64,000 nt of DNA, from the NCBI RefSeq assembly GCF_963259705.1, contig NC_081846.1, forward strand, positions 96,174,641-96,238,640. The letters run 5' to 3'. Positions 23,035-35,697 of this stretch are shown piece after piece. The position numbers and the translations under genes were made by a program. The notes beneath the pieces were generated by a model, which saw only the letters and a program-made list of their open reading frames with translations, was not told the DNA's origin and did no database searches. The stretch is from Myotis daubentonii (lineage: Eukaryota > Chordata > Mammalia > Chiroptera > Vespertilionidae). Numbering within the stretch: position 1 is the first letter of the stretch; each line of letters begins with the position of its first letter.

Positions 23035-26000
23035 ATTCCGGTAAATACTTCTAAGCAAACTGTCTAATTTTGGTAAAACTGTTAAAATACACAATGATAG
23101 TATCCAAAAATGATTAAGAACGTGTAAGAAACATCTCAAGTACACGTAAATAGATTCTTACTACATTTACTGTTGTATTCAATCACGGAGGTTTCCAGTG
23201 GAAAGCTGTGAAATGACGCAAATACTGGTAATATTTACAACTCCGGGTGCTTCCGGTGGCTTTTCACGGGACTGTGCTTTCAAATACTAAGTGTTCATGC
23301 TTACAGAGCTCAGAATTGGTGTCTGAAGCCTTGGAATGACGAGAATAGTGTTTATGTTTACAATTTAGGAGGATTGGCTTTGGCGTTTTTTTGTGGGAAT
23401 CAGTTAAAATGGTGACGATTCCGGTAAATACTTCTAAGCAAACTGTCTAATTTTGGTAAAACTGTTAAAATACACAATGATAGTATCCAAAAATGATTAA
23501 GAACGTGTAAGAAACATCTGAAGTACACGTAAATAGATTCTTAGTACATTTACGGTTGTATTCAATCACGAAGGTTTCCAGTGGAAAGCTGTGAAATGAC
23601 GAATATACTGGTAATATTTACAACTCCGGGTACTTCCGGTGGCGTTTTCACGGGACTGTGCTTTCAAATACTAAGTGTTCATGCTTACAGAGCTCAGAAT
23701 TGGTGTCTAAAGCCTTGGAATGATGAGAATAGTGTTTCTGTTTACAATTAAGGAGGACTGGCTTTGGCGTTTTTTTGTGTGAATCCGTTAAAATGGTGAC
23801 GATTCCGGTAAATACTTCTAAGCAAACTGTCTAATTTTGGTAAAACTGTTAAAATACACATTGGTAGTACCAAAAATAATTAAGAACGTGTACCAAACAC
23901 CTCAAGTACACGTAAAAAGATTCTTACTACATTTACTGTCGGATTCACTCACGGAGGTTTCCAGTGGAAAGCTGTGAAATGACGCAAATACTGGTAGTAT
24001 TTACAACTCTGGGTACTTCCAGTGGCGTTTTCACGGGACTGTGCTTTCAAATACTAAGTGTTCATGCTTACAGAGCTCAGAATTGGTGTCTAAAGCCTTG
24101 GAATGACGTGAATAGTGCTTTTGTTTACAATTAAGGAGGACTGGCTTTGGCGTTTTTTTGTGTGAATCCGTTAAAATGGTGATGATTCCGGTAAATACTT
24201 CTAAGCAAACTGTCTAATTTCTGTAAAACTGTTAAAATACACAATGATAGTTCCCAGAAATGATTAAGAACGTGTAATAAACACCGCAAGTGCACGTAAA
24301 AAGATTCTTACTACATTTACTGTCGTATTCAATCACGGAGGTTTCCAGTGGAAAGGTGTGAAATGAAGAAAATACTTGGAATATTTACAACTCCGGGTAC
24401 TTCCGGTGGCGTTTTCACGGGACTGTGCTTTCAAATACTAAGTGTTCATGCTTACAGAGCTCAGATTTGGTGTCTAAACCCTTGGAATGATGAGAATAGT
24501 GTTTCTGTTTACAATTAAGGAGGACTGGCTTTGGCGTTTTTTTGTGTGAATCCGTTAAAATGGTGACGATTCCGGTAAATACTTCTAAGCAAACTGTCTA
24601 ATTTCTGTAAAACTGTTAAAATACACAATGATAGTTCCCAGAAATGATTAAGAACGTGTAATAAACCTCGCAAGTACACGTAAAAAGATTCTTACTACGT
24701 TTACTGTCGTATTCAATCACATAGGTTTCCAGTGGAAAGCTGTGAAATGACGAAAATACTGGTAATATTTACAACTCTGGGTACTTCCAGTGGCGTTTTC
24801 ACGGGACTGTGCTTTCAAATACTAAGTGTTCATGCTTACAGAGCTCAGAATTGGTGTCTGAAGCCTTGGAATGACGAGAATAGTGTTTATGTTTACAATT
24901 AAGGAGGATTGGCTTTGGCGTTTTTTTGTGTGAATCAGTTAAAATGGGGACGATTCCGGTAAATACTTCTAAGCAAACTGTCTAATTTTGGTAAAACTGT
25001 TAAAATACACCATGATATTTCCCAGAAATGATTAAGAACGTGTAAGAAACACCTCAAGTACACGTAAATAGATTCTTCGTTCATTTACCGTCGTATTCAA
25101 TCACGGAGGTTTCCAGTGGAAAGGTGTGAAATGAAGAAAATACTTGGAATATTTACAACTCCAGGTACTTCCGGTGGCGTTTTCACGGGACTGTGCTTTC
25201 AAATACTAAGTGTTCATGCTTACAGAGCTCAGAATTGGTGTCTGAAGCCTTGGAATGACGAGAATAGTGTTTATGTTTACAATTAAGGAGGATTGGCTTT
25301 GGCGTTTTTTTGTGGGAATCAGTTAAAATGGTGACGATTCCGGTAAATACTTCTAAGCAAACTGTCTAATTTTGGTAAAACTGTTAAAATACACAATGAT
25401 AGTACCCAAAAATGATTAAGAACGTGTAAGAAACACCTCAATTACACGTAAATAGATTCTTACTACATTTACTGTCGTATTCACTCACGGAGGTTTCCAG
25501 TGGAAAGCTGTGTAATGACGAATATACTGGTAATATTTACAACTCCGGGTACTTCCGGTGGCGTTTTCACGGGACTGTTCTTTCAAATACTAAGTGTTCA
25601 TGCTTACAGAGCTCAGAATTGGTGTCTAAACCCTTGGAATGACGCGAATAGTGCTTTTGTTTACAATTAAGGAGGACTGGCTTTGGCGTTTTTTTGTGTG
25701 AATCCGTTAAAATGGTGACGATTCCGGTAAATACTTCTAAGCAAACTGTCTAATTTCTGTAAAACTGTTAAAATACACAATGATAGTTCCCAGAAATGAT
25801 TAAGAACGTGTAATAAACACCGCAAGTACACGTAAAAAGATTCTTACTACATTTACTGTCGTATTCAATCACGGAGGTTTCCAGTGGAAAGGTGTGAAAT
25901 GAAGAAAATACTTGGAATATTTACAACTCCCGGTACTTCCGGTGGCGTTTTCACGGGAATGTGCTTTCAAATACTAAGTGTTCATGCTTACAGAGCTCAG

Positions 26001-26104
26001 ATTTGGTGTCTAAACCCTTGGAATGATGAGAATAGTGTTTCTCTTTACAATTAAGGAGGACTGGCTTTGGCGTTTTTTTGTGTGAATCCGTTAAAACGGT
26101 GACG

Positions 26105-26487
26105 ATTCCGGTAAATACTTCTAAGCAAACTGTCTAATTTTGGTAAAACTGTTAAAATACACATTGGTAGTACCAAAAATAATTAAGAACGTGTACCAAA
26201 CACCTCAAGTACACGTAAATAGATTCTTACTACATTTACTGTCGTATTCACTCACGGAGGTTTCCAGTGGAAAGCTGTGAAATGACGAAAATACTGGTAA
26301 TATTTACAACTCTGGGTACTTCCAGTGGCGTTTTCACGGGACTGTGCTTTCAAATACTAAGTGTTCATGCTTACAGAGCTTAGAATTGGTGTCTGAAGCC
26401 TTGGAATGACGAGAATAGTTTTTATGTTTACAATTAAGGAGGATTGGCTTTGGCGTTTTTTTGTGTGAATCAGTTAAAATGGTGACG
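26105..26487. repeat. Hybrid monomer, C front with H back
   Basis: The C marks run through tcactcacgg. From gacgaaaat onward the unit is H (ctctgggtacttccag, gagcttag, agtttttatg). It keeps ccagtggaaagc rather than the H form tgaaaagc, which places the switch between about offsets 150 and 184. The parallel copy at 31477-32243 has the two parents C and H side by side, so this unit looks like the one-monomer deletion product of that pair. Confidence 0.9.
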
Positions 26488-26871
26488 ATTCCGGTAAATA
26501 CTTCTAAGCAAACTGTCTAATTTTGGTAAAACTGTTAAAATACACCATGATATTTCCCAGAAATGATTAAGAACGTGTAAGAAACACCTCAAGTACACGT
26601 AAATAGATTCTTCGTTCATTTACCGTCGTATTCAATCACGGAGGTTTCCAGTGGAAAGGTGTGAAATGAAGAAAATACTTGGAATATTTACAACTCCGGG
26701 TACTTCCGGTGGGGTTTTCACGGGACTGTGCTTTCAAATACTAAGTGTTCATGCTTACAGAGCTCAGAATTGGTGTCTGAAGCCTTGGAATGACGAGAAT
26801 AGTGTTTATGTTTACAATTAAGGAGGATTGGCTTTGGCGTTTTTTTGTGGGAATCAGTTAAAATGGTGACG

Positions 26872-27255
26872 ATTCCGGTAAATACTTCTAAGCAAACTGT
26901 CTAATTTTGGTAAAACTGTTAAAATACACAATGATAGTATCCAAAAATGATTAAGAACGTGTAAGAAACATCTCAAGTACACGTAAATAGATTCTTACTA
27001 CATTTACTGTTGTATTCAATCACGGAGGTTTCCAGTGGAAAGCTGTGTAATGACGAATATACTGGTAATATTTACAACTCCGGGTACTTCCGGTGGCGTT
27101 TTCACGGGACTGTTCTTTCAAATACTAAGTGTTCATGCTTACAGAGCTCAGAATTGGTGTCTAAACCCTTGGAATGACGCGAATAGTGCTTTTGTTTACA
27201 ATTAAGGAGGACTGGCTTTGGCGTTTTTTTGTGTGAATCCGTTAAAATGGTGACG
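26872..27255. repeat. Hybrid monomer, G front with A back
   Basis: The front has gtatcc, catctcaag and gttgtattcaatcacgg (G). The back has gtgtaatgacgaat, ctgttc, taaaccc and gacgcg/cttttg (A). The switch lies between about offsets 150 and 176. The same hybrid is found at 32628 and 36849, so it has itself been amplified as part of the HOR and is not a local error. Confidence 0.9.
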
Positions 27256-28406
27256 ATTCCGGTAAATACTTCTAAGCAAACTGTCTAATTTCTGTAAAAC
27301 TGTTAAAATACACAATGATAGTTCCCAGAAATGATTAAGAACGTGTAATAAACACCGCAAGTACACGTAAAAAGATTCTTACTACATTTACTGTCGTATT
27401 CAATCACGGAGGTTTCCAGTGGAAAGGTGTGAAATGAAGAAAATACTTGGAATATTTACAACTCCCGGTACTTCCGGTGGCGTTTTCACGGGACTGTGCT
27501 TTCAAATACTAAGTGTTCATGCTTACAGAGCTCAGATTTGGTGTCTAAACCCTTGGAATGATGAGAATAATGTTTCTCTTTACAATTAAGGAGGACTGGC
27601 TTTGGCGTTTTTTTGTGTGAATCCGTTAAAACGGTGACGATTCCGGTAAATACTTCTAAGCAAACTGTCTAATTTTGGTAAAACTGTTAAAATACACATT
27701 GGTAGTACCAAAAATAATTAAGAACGTGTACCAAACACCTCAAGTACACGTAAATAGATTCTTACTACATTTACTGTCGTATTCAATCACGGAGGTTTCC
27801 AGTGGAAAGCTGTGAAATGACGCAAATACTGGTAATATTTACAACTCCGGGTGCTTCCGGTGGCGTTTTCACGGGACTGTGCTTTCAAATACTAAGTGTT
27901 CATGCTTACAGAGCTCAGAATTGGTGTCTGAAGCCTTGGAATGACGAGAATAGTGTTTATGTTTACAATTAAGGAGGATTGGCTTTGGCGTTTTTTTGTG
28001 GGAATCAGTTAAAATGGTGACGATTCCGGTAAATACTTCTAAGCAAACTGTCTAATTTTGGTAAAACTGTTAAAATACACAATGATAGTACCCAAAAATG
28101 ATTAAGAACGTGTAAGCAACACCTCAAGTACACGTAAATAGATTCTTACTACATTTACTGTTGTATTCAATCACGGAGGTTTCCAGTGAAAAGCTGTGAA
28201 ATGACGAAAATACTGGTAATATTTACAACTCTGGGTACTTCCAGTGGCGTTTTCACGGGACTGTGCTTTCAAATACTAAGTGTTCATGCTTACAGAGCTT
28301 AGAATTGGTGTCTGAAGCCTTGGAATGACGAGAATAGTTTTTATGTTTACAATTAAGGAGGATTGGCTTTGGCGTTTTTTTGTGTGAATCAGTTAAAATG
28401 GTGACG

Positions 28407-31400
28407 ATTCCGGTAAATACTTCTAAGCAAACTGTCTAATTTTGGTAAAACTGTTAAAATACACAATGATAGTATCCAAAAATGATTAAGAACGTGTAAG
28501 AAACATCTCAAGTACACGTAAATAGATTCTTACTACATTTACTGTTGTATTCAATCACGGAGGTTTCCAGTGGAAAGCTGTGAAATGACGCAAATACTGG
28601 TAATATTTACAACTCCGGGTGCTTCCGGTGGCTTTTCACGGGACTGTGCTTTCAAATACTAAGTGTTCATGCTTACAGAGCTCAGAATTGGTGTCTGAAG
28701 CCTTGGAATGACGAGAATAGTGTTTATGTTTACAATTTAGGAGGATTGGCTTTGGCGTTTTTTTGTGGGAATCAGTTAAAATGGTGACGATTCCGGTAAA
28801 TACTTCTAAGCAAACTGTCTAATTTTGGTAAAACTGTTAAAATACACAATGATAGTATCCAAAAATGATTAAGAACGTGTAAGAAACATCTGAAGTACAC
28901 GTAAATAGATTCTTAGTACATTTACGGTTGTATTCAATCACGAAGGTTTCCAGTGGAAAGCTGTGAAATGACGAATATACTGGTAATATTTACAACTCCG
29001 GGTACTTCCGGTGGCGTTTTCACGGGACTGTGCTTTCAAATACTAAGTGTTCATGCTTACAGAGCTCAGAATTGGTGTCTAAAGCCTTGGAATGATGAGA
29101 ATAGTGTTTCTGTTTACAATTAAGGAGGACTGGCTTTGGCGTTTTTTTGTGTGAATCCGTTAAAATGGTGACGATTCCGGTAAATACTTCTAAGCAAACT
29201 GTCTAATTTTGGTAAAACTGTTAAAATACACATTGGTAGTACCAAAAATAATTAAGAACGTGTACCAAACACCTCAAGTACACGTAAAAAGATTCTTACT
29301 ACATTTACTGTCGGATTCACTCACGGAGGTTTCCAGTGGAAAGCTGTGAAATGACGCAAATACTGGTAGTATTTACAACTCTGGGTACTTCCAGTGGCGT
29401 TTTCACGGGACTGTGCTTTCAAATACTAAGTGTTCATGCTTACAGAGCTCAGAATTGGTGTCTAAAGCCTTGGAATGACGCGAATAGTGCTTTTGTTTAC
29501 AATTAAGGAGGACTGGCTTTGGCGTTTTTTTGTGTGAATCCGTTAAAATGGTGATGATTCCGGTAAATACTTCTAAGCAAACTGTCTAATTTCTGTAAAA
29601 CTGTTAAAATACACAATGATAGTTCCCAGAAATGATTAAGAACGTGTAATAAACACCGCAAGTGCACGTAAAAAGATTCTTACTACATTTACTGTCGTAT
29701 TCAATCACGGAGGTTTCCAGTGGAAAGGTGTGAAATGAAGAAAATACTTGGAATATTTTCAACTCCGGGTACTTCCGGTGGCGTTTTCACGGGACTGTGC
29801 TTTCAAATACTAAGTGTTCATGCTTACAGAGCTCAGATTTGGTGTCTAAACCCTTGGAATGATGAGAATAGTGTTTCTGTTTACAATTAAGGAGGACTGG
29901 CTTTGGCGTTTTTTTGTGTGAATCCGTTAAAATGGTGACGATTCCGGTAAATACTTCTAAGCAAACTGTCTAATTTCTGTAAAACTGTTAAAATACACAA
30001 TGATAGTTCCCAGAAATGATTAAGAACGTGTAATAAACCTCGCAAGTACACGTAAAAAGATTCTTACTACATTTACTGTCGTATTCAATCACATAGGTTT
30101 CCAGTGGAAAGCTGTGAAATGACGAAAATACTGGTAATATTTACAACTCTGGGTACTTCCAGTGGCGTTTTCACGGGACTGTGCTTTCAAATACTAAGTG
30201 TTCATGCTTACAGAGCTCAGAATTGGTGTCTGAAGCCTTGGAATGACGAGAATAGTGTTTATGTTTACAATTAAGGAGGATTGGCTTTGGCGTTTTTTTG
30301 TGTGAATCAGTTAAAATGGGGACGATTCCGGTAAATACTTCTAAGCAAACTGTCTAATTTTGGTAAAACTGTTAAAATACACCATGATATTTCCCAGAAA
30401 TGATTAAGAACGTGTAAGAAACACCTCAAGTACACGTAAATAGATTCTTCGTTCATTTACCGTCGTATTCAATCACGGAGGTTTCCAGTGGAAAGGTGTG
30501 AAATGAAGAAAATACTTGGAATATTTACAACTCCAGGTACTTCCGGTGGCGTTTTCACGGGACTGTGCTTTCAAATACTAAGTGTTCATGCTTACAGAGC
30601 TCAGAATTGGTGTCTGAAGCCTTGGAATGACGAGAATAGTGTTTATGTTTACAATTAAGGAGGATTGGCTTTGGCGTTTTTTTGTGGGAATCAGTTAAAA
30701 TGGTGACGATTCCGGTAAATACTTCTAAGCAAACTGTCTAATTTTGGTAAAACTGTTAAAATACACAATGATAGTACCCAAAAATGATTAAGAACGTGTA
30801 AGAAACACCTCAATTACACGTAAATAGATTCTTACTACATTTACTGTCGTATTCACTCACGGAGGTTTCCAGTGGAAAGCTGTGTAATGACGAATATACT
30901 GGTAATATTTACAACTCCGGGTACTTCCGGTGGCGTTTTCACGGGACTGTTCTTTCAAATACTAAGTGTTCATGCTTACAGAGCTCAGAATTGGTGTCTA
31001 AACCCTTGGAATGACGCGAATAGTGCTTTTGTTTACAATTAAGGAGGACTGGCTTTGGCGTTTTTTTGTGTGAATCCGTTAAAATGGTGACGATTCCGGT
31101 AAATACTTCTAAGCAAACTGTCTAATTTCTGTAAAACTGTTAAAATACACAATGATAGTTCCCAGAAATGATTAAGAACGTGTAATAAACACCGCAAGTA
31201 CACGTAAAAAGATTCTTACTACATTTACTGTCGTATTCAATCACGGAGGTTTCCAGTGGAAAGGTGTGAAATGAAGAAAATACTTGGAATATTTACAACT
31301 CCCGGTACTTCCGGTGGCGTTTTCACGGGACTGTGCTTTCAAATACTAAGTGTTCATGCTTACAGAGCTCAGATTTGGTGTCTAAACCCTTGGAATGATG

Positions 31401-34162
31401 AGAATAGTGTTTCTCTTTACAATTAAGGAGGACTGGCTTTGGCGTTTTTTTGTGTGAATCCGTTAAAACGGTGACGATTCCGGTAAATACTTCTAAGCAA
31501 ACTGTCTAATTTTGGTAAAACTGTTAAAATACACATTGGTAGTACCAAAAATAATTAAGAACGTGTACCAAACACCTCAAGTACACGTAAATAGATTCTT
31601 ACTACATTTACTGTCGTATTCACTCACGGAGGTTTCCAGTGGAAAGCTGTGAAATGACGCAAATACTGGTAATATTTACAACTCCGGGTGCTTCCGGTGG
31701 CGTTTTCACGGGACTGTGCTTTCAAATACTAAGTGTTCATGCTTACAGAGCTCAGAATTGGTGTCTGAAGCCTTGGAATGACGAGAATAGTGTTTATGTT
31801 TACAATTAAGGAGGATTGGCTTTGGCGTTTTTTTGTGGGAATCAGTTAAAATGGTGACGATTCCGGTAAATACTTCTAAGCAAACTGTCTAATTTTGGTA
31901 AAACTGTTAAAATACACAATGATAGTACCCAAAAATGATTAAGAACGTGTAAGCAACACCTCAAGTACACGTAAATAGATTCTTACTACATTTACTGTTG
32001 TATTCAATCACGGAGGTTTCCAGTGAAAAGCTGTGAAATGACGAAAATACTGGTAATATTTACAACTCTGGGTACTTCCAGTGGCGTTTTCACGGGACTG
32101 TGCTTTCAAATACTAAGTGTTCATGCTTACAGAGCTTAGAATTGGTGTCTGAAGCCTTGGAATGACGAGAATAGTTTTTATGTTTACAATTAAGGAGGAT
32201 TGGCTTTGGCGTTTTTTTGTGTGAATCAGTTAAAATGGTGACGATTCCGGTAAATACTTCTAAGCAAACTGTCTAATTTTGGTAAAACTGTTAAAATACA
32301 CCATGATATTTCCCAGAAATGATTAAGAACGTGTAAGAAACACCTCAAGTACACGTAAATAGATTCTTCGTTCATTTACCGTCGTATTCAATCACGGAGG
32401 TTTCCAGTGGAAAGGTGTGAAATGAAGAAAATACTTGGAATATTTACAACTCCGGGTACTTCCGGTGGGGTTTTCACGGGACTGTGCTTTCAAATACTAA
32501 GTGTTCATGCTTACAGAGCTCAGAATTGGTGTCTGAAGCCTTGGAATGACGAGAATAGTGTTTATGTTTACAATTAAGGAGGATTGGCTTTGGCGTTTTT
32601 TTGTGGGAATCAGTTAAAATGGTGACGATTCCGGTAAATACTTCTAAGCAAACTGTCTAATTTTGGTAAAACTGTTAAAATACACAATGATAGTATCCAA
32701 AAATGATTAAGAACGTGTAAGAAACATCTCAAGTACACGTAAATAGATTCTTACTACATTTACTGTTGTATTCAATCACGGAGGTTTCCAGTGGAAAGCT
32801 GTGTAATGACGAATATACTGGTAATATTTACAACTCCGGGTACTTCCGGTGGCGTTTTCACGGGACTGTTCTTTCAAATACTAAGTGTTCATGCTTACAG
32901 AGCTCAGAATTGGTGTCTAAACCCTTGGAATGACGCGAATAGTGCTTTTGTTTACAATTAAGGAGGACTGGCTTTGGCGTTTTTTTGTGTGAATCCGTTA
33001 AAATGGTGACGATTCCGGTAAATACTTCTAAGCAAACTGTCTAATTTCTGTAAAACTGTTAAAATACACAATGATAGTTCCCAGAAATGATTAAGAACGT
33101 GTAATAAACACCGCAAGTACACGTAAAAAGATTCTTACTACATTTACTGTCGTATTCAATCACGGAGGTTTCCAGTGGAAAGGTGTGAAATGAAGAAAAT
33201 ACTTGGAATATTTACAACTCCCGGTACTTCCGGTGGCGTTTTCACGGGACTGTGCTTTCAAATACTAAGTGTTCATGCTTACAGAGCTCAGATTTGGTGT
33301 CTAAACCCTTGGAATGATGAGAATAGTGTTTCTCTTTACAATTAAGGAGGACTGGCTTTGGCGTTTTTTTGTGTGAATCCGTTAAAACGGTGACGATTCC
33401 GGTAAATACTTCTAAGCAAACTGTCTAATTTTGGTAAAACTGTTAAAATACACATTGGTAGTACCAAAAATAATTAAGAACGTGTACCAAACACCTCAAG
33501 TACACGTAAATAGATTCTTACTACATTTACTGTCGTATTCACTCACGGAGGTTTCCAGTGGAAAGCTGTGAAATGACGCAAATACTGGTAATATTTACAA
33601 CTCCGGGTGCTTCCGGTGGCGTTTTCACGGGACTGTGCTTTCAAATACTAAGTGTTCATGCTTACAGAGCTCAGAATTGGTGTCTGAAGCCTTGGAATGA
33701 CGAGAATAGTGTTTATGTTTACAATTAAGGAGGATTGGCTTTGGCGTTTTTTTGTGGGAATCAGTTAAAATGGTGACGATTCCGGTAAATACTTCTAAGC
33801 AAACTGTCTAATTTTGGTAAAACTGTTAAAATACACAATGATAGTACCCAAAAATGATTAAGAACGTGTAAGCAACACCTCAAGTACACGTAAATAGATT
33901 CTTCGTTCATTTACCGTCGTATTCAATCACGGAGGTTTCCAGTGGAAAGGTGTGAAATGAAGAAAATACTTGGAATATTTACAACTCCGGGTACTTCCGG
34001 TGGGGTTTTCACGGGACTGTGCTTTCAAATACTAAGTGTTCATGCTTACAGAGCTCAGAATTGGTGTCTGAAGCCTTGGAATGACGAGAATAGTGTTTAT
34101 GTTTACAATTAAGGAGGATTGGCTTTGGCGTTTTTTTGTGGGAATCAGTTAAAATGGTGACG
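28407..34162. repeat. Middle-domain HOR copy 2, 15 monomers (5756 bp)
   Basis: The order is G-D*-C*-B-E-F-A-B-C-H-F-G/A-B-C-H/F, with starts at 28407, 28790, 29174, 29557, 29941, 30325, 30709, 31093, 31477, 31860, 32244, 32628, 33012, 33396 and 33779. The first eight units match 23035-26104 at a constant 5372-bp offset. By eye the differences are few: gacgcg for gacgtg, tactacattt for tactacgttt, atattttcaac for atatttacaac, and cgggactg for cgggaatg. Copy 1 then has one C/H hybrid where this copy has separate C and H units. The last unit is an H/F hybrid where copy 1 has H. Confidence 0.92.
33779..34162. repeat. Hybrid monomer, H front with F back
   Basis: It begins as H (tacccaaaaatg, aagcaacacc) and becomes F at cttcgttcatttaccg, continuing with ggtgtgaaatgaag and ggtggggttttc. 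The switch lies between about offsets 97 and 124. H and F stand next to each other at 31860-32627, so this is the expected single-unit deletion product. Sister hybrids are at 34930, 39152 and 40303. Confidence 0.9.
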
Positions 34163-35697
34163 ATTCCGGTAAATACTTCTAAGCAAACTGTCTAATTTTG
34201 GTAAAACTGTTAAAATACACAATGATAGTATCCAAAAATGATTAAGAACGTGTAAGAAACATCTCAAGTACACGTAAATAGATTCTTACTACATTTACTG
34301 TTGTATTCAATCACGGAGGTTTCCAGTGGAAAGCTGTGAAATGACGCAAATACTGGTAATATTTACAACTCCGGGTGCTTCCGGTGGCTTTTCACGGGAC
34401 TGTGCTTTCAAATACTAAGTGTTCATGCTTACAGAGCTCAGAATTGGTGTCTGAAGCCTTGGAATGACGAGAATAGTGTTTATGTTTACAATTAAGGAGG
34501 ATTGGCTTTGGCGTTTTTTTGTGGGAATCAGTTAAAATGGTGACGATTCCGGTAAATACTTCTAAGCAAACTGTCTAATTTTGGTAAAACTGTTAAAATA
34601 CACAATGATAGTATCCAAAAATGATTAAGAACGTGTAAGAAACATCTGAAGTACACGTAAATAGATTCTTAGTACATTTACTGTTGTATTCAATCACGAA
34701 GGTTTCCAGTGGAAAGCTGTGAAATGACGAATATACTGGTAATATTTACAACTCCGGGTACTTCCGGTGGCGTTTTCACGGGACTGTGCTTTCAAATACT
34801 AAGTGTTCATGCTTATACAGCTCAGAATTGGTGTCTAAAGCCTTGGAATGATGAGAATAGTGTTTCTGTTTACAATTAAGGAGGATTGGCTTTGGCGTTT
34901 TTTTGTGGGAATCAGTTAAAATGGTGACGATTCCGGTAAATACTTCTAAGCAAACTGTCTAATTTTGGTAAAACTGTTAAAATACACAATGATAGTACCC
35001 AAAAATGATTAAGAACGTGTAAGCAACACCTCAAGTACACGTAAATAGATTCTTCGTTCATTTACCGTCGTATTCAATCACGGAGGTTTCCAGTGGAAAG
35101 GTGTGAAATGAAGAAAATACTTGGAATATTTACAACTCCGGGTACTTCCGGTGGGGTTTTCACGGGACTGTGCTTTCAAATACTAAGTGTTCATGCTTAC
35201 AGAGCTCAGAATTGGTGTCTGAAGCCTTGGAATGACGAGAATAGTGTTTATGTTTACAATTAAGGAGGATTGGCTTTGGCGTTTTTTTGTGGGAATCAGT
35301 TAAAATGGTGACGATTCCGGTAAATACTTCTAAGCAAACTGTCTAATTTCTGTAAAACTGTTAAAATACACAATGATAGTTCCCAGAAATGATTAAGAAC
35401 GTGTAATAAACACCGCAAGTACACGTAAAAAGATTCTTACTACATTTACTGTCGTATTCAATCACGGAGGTTTCCAGTGGAAAGGTGTGAAATGAAGAAA
35501 ATACTTGGAATATTTACAACTCCCGGTACTTCCGGTGGCGTTTTCACGGGACTGTGCTTTCAAATACTAAGTGTTCATGCTTACAGAGCTCAGATTTGGT
35601 GTCTAAACCCTTGGAATGATGAGAATAGTGTTTCTCTTTACAATTAAGGAGGACTGGCTTTGGCGTTTTTTTGTGTGAATCCGTTAAAACGGTGACG
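34163..35697. repeat. Rearranged block G-D*-H/F-B
   Basis: Starts are 34163, 34546, 34930 and 35314. The G unit has the ggtggcttttc deletion, and D* has the odd cttatacagctc, which removes the GAGCTC site. The order departs from both HOR copies upstream, where D* is followed by C*. The B at 35314 (cccgg, tctctttac, aaaacgg) follows directly on an H/F hybrid. In the related stretch at 39152-41454 an A unit stands between the H/F hybrid and B, so one unit has been lost here or gained there. Confidence 0.85.

Larger units (their letters stand above)
23035..28406. repeat. Middle-domain HOR copy 1, 14 monomers (5372 bp)
   Basis: The order is G-D*-C*-B-E-F-A-B-C/H-F-G/A-B-C-H, with starts at 23035, 23418, 23802, 24185, 24569, 24953, 25337, 25721, 26105, 26488, 26872, 27256, 27640 and 28023. 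Private marks include the one-base deletion ggtggcttttc and tacaatttagg in G, tttacggttg in D*, gtcggattcactc and ggtagtatttac in C*, and ggtgatgattcc with agtgcacg in B. All of these return 5372 bp downstream. The A-B pair at 25337-26104 carries the ctgttc and cccgg marks of the window's first block. Confidence 0.92.
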
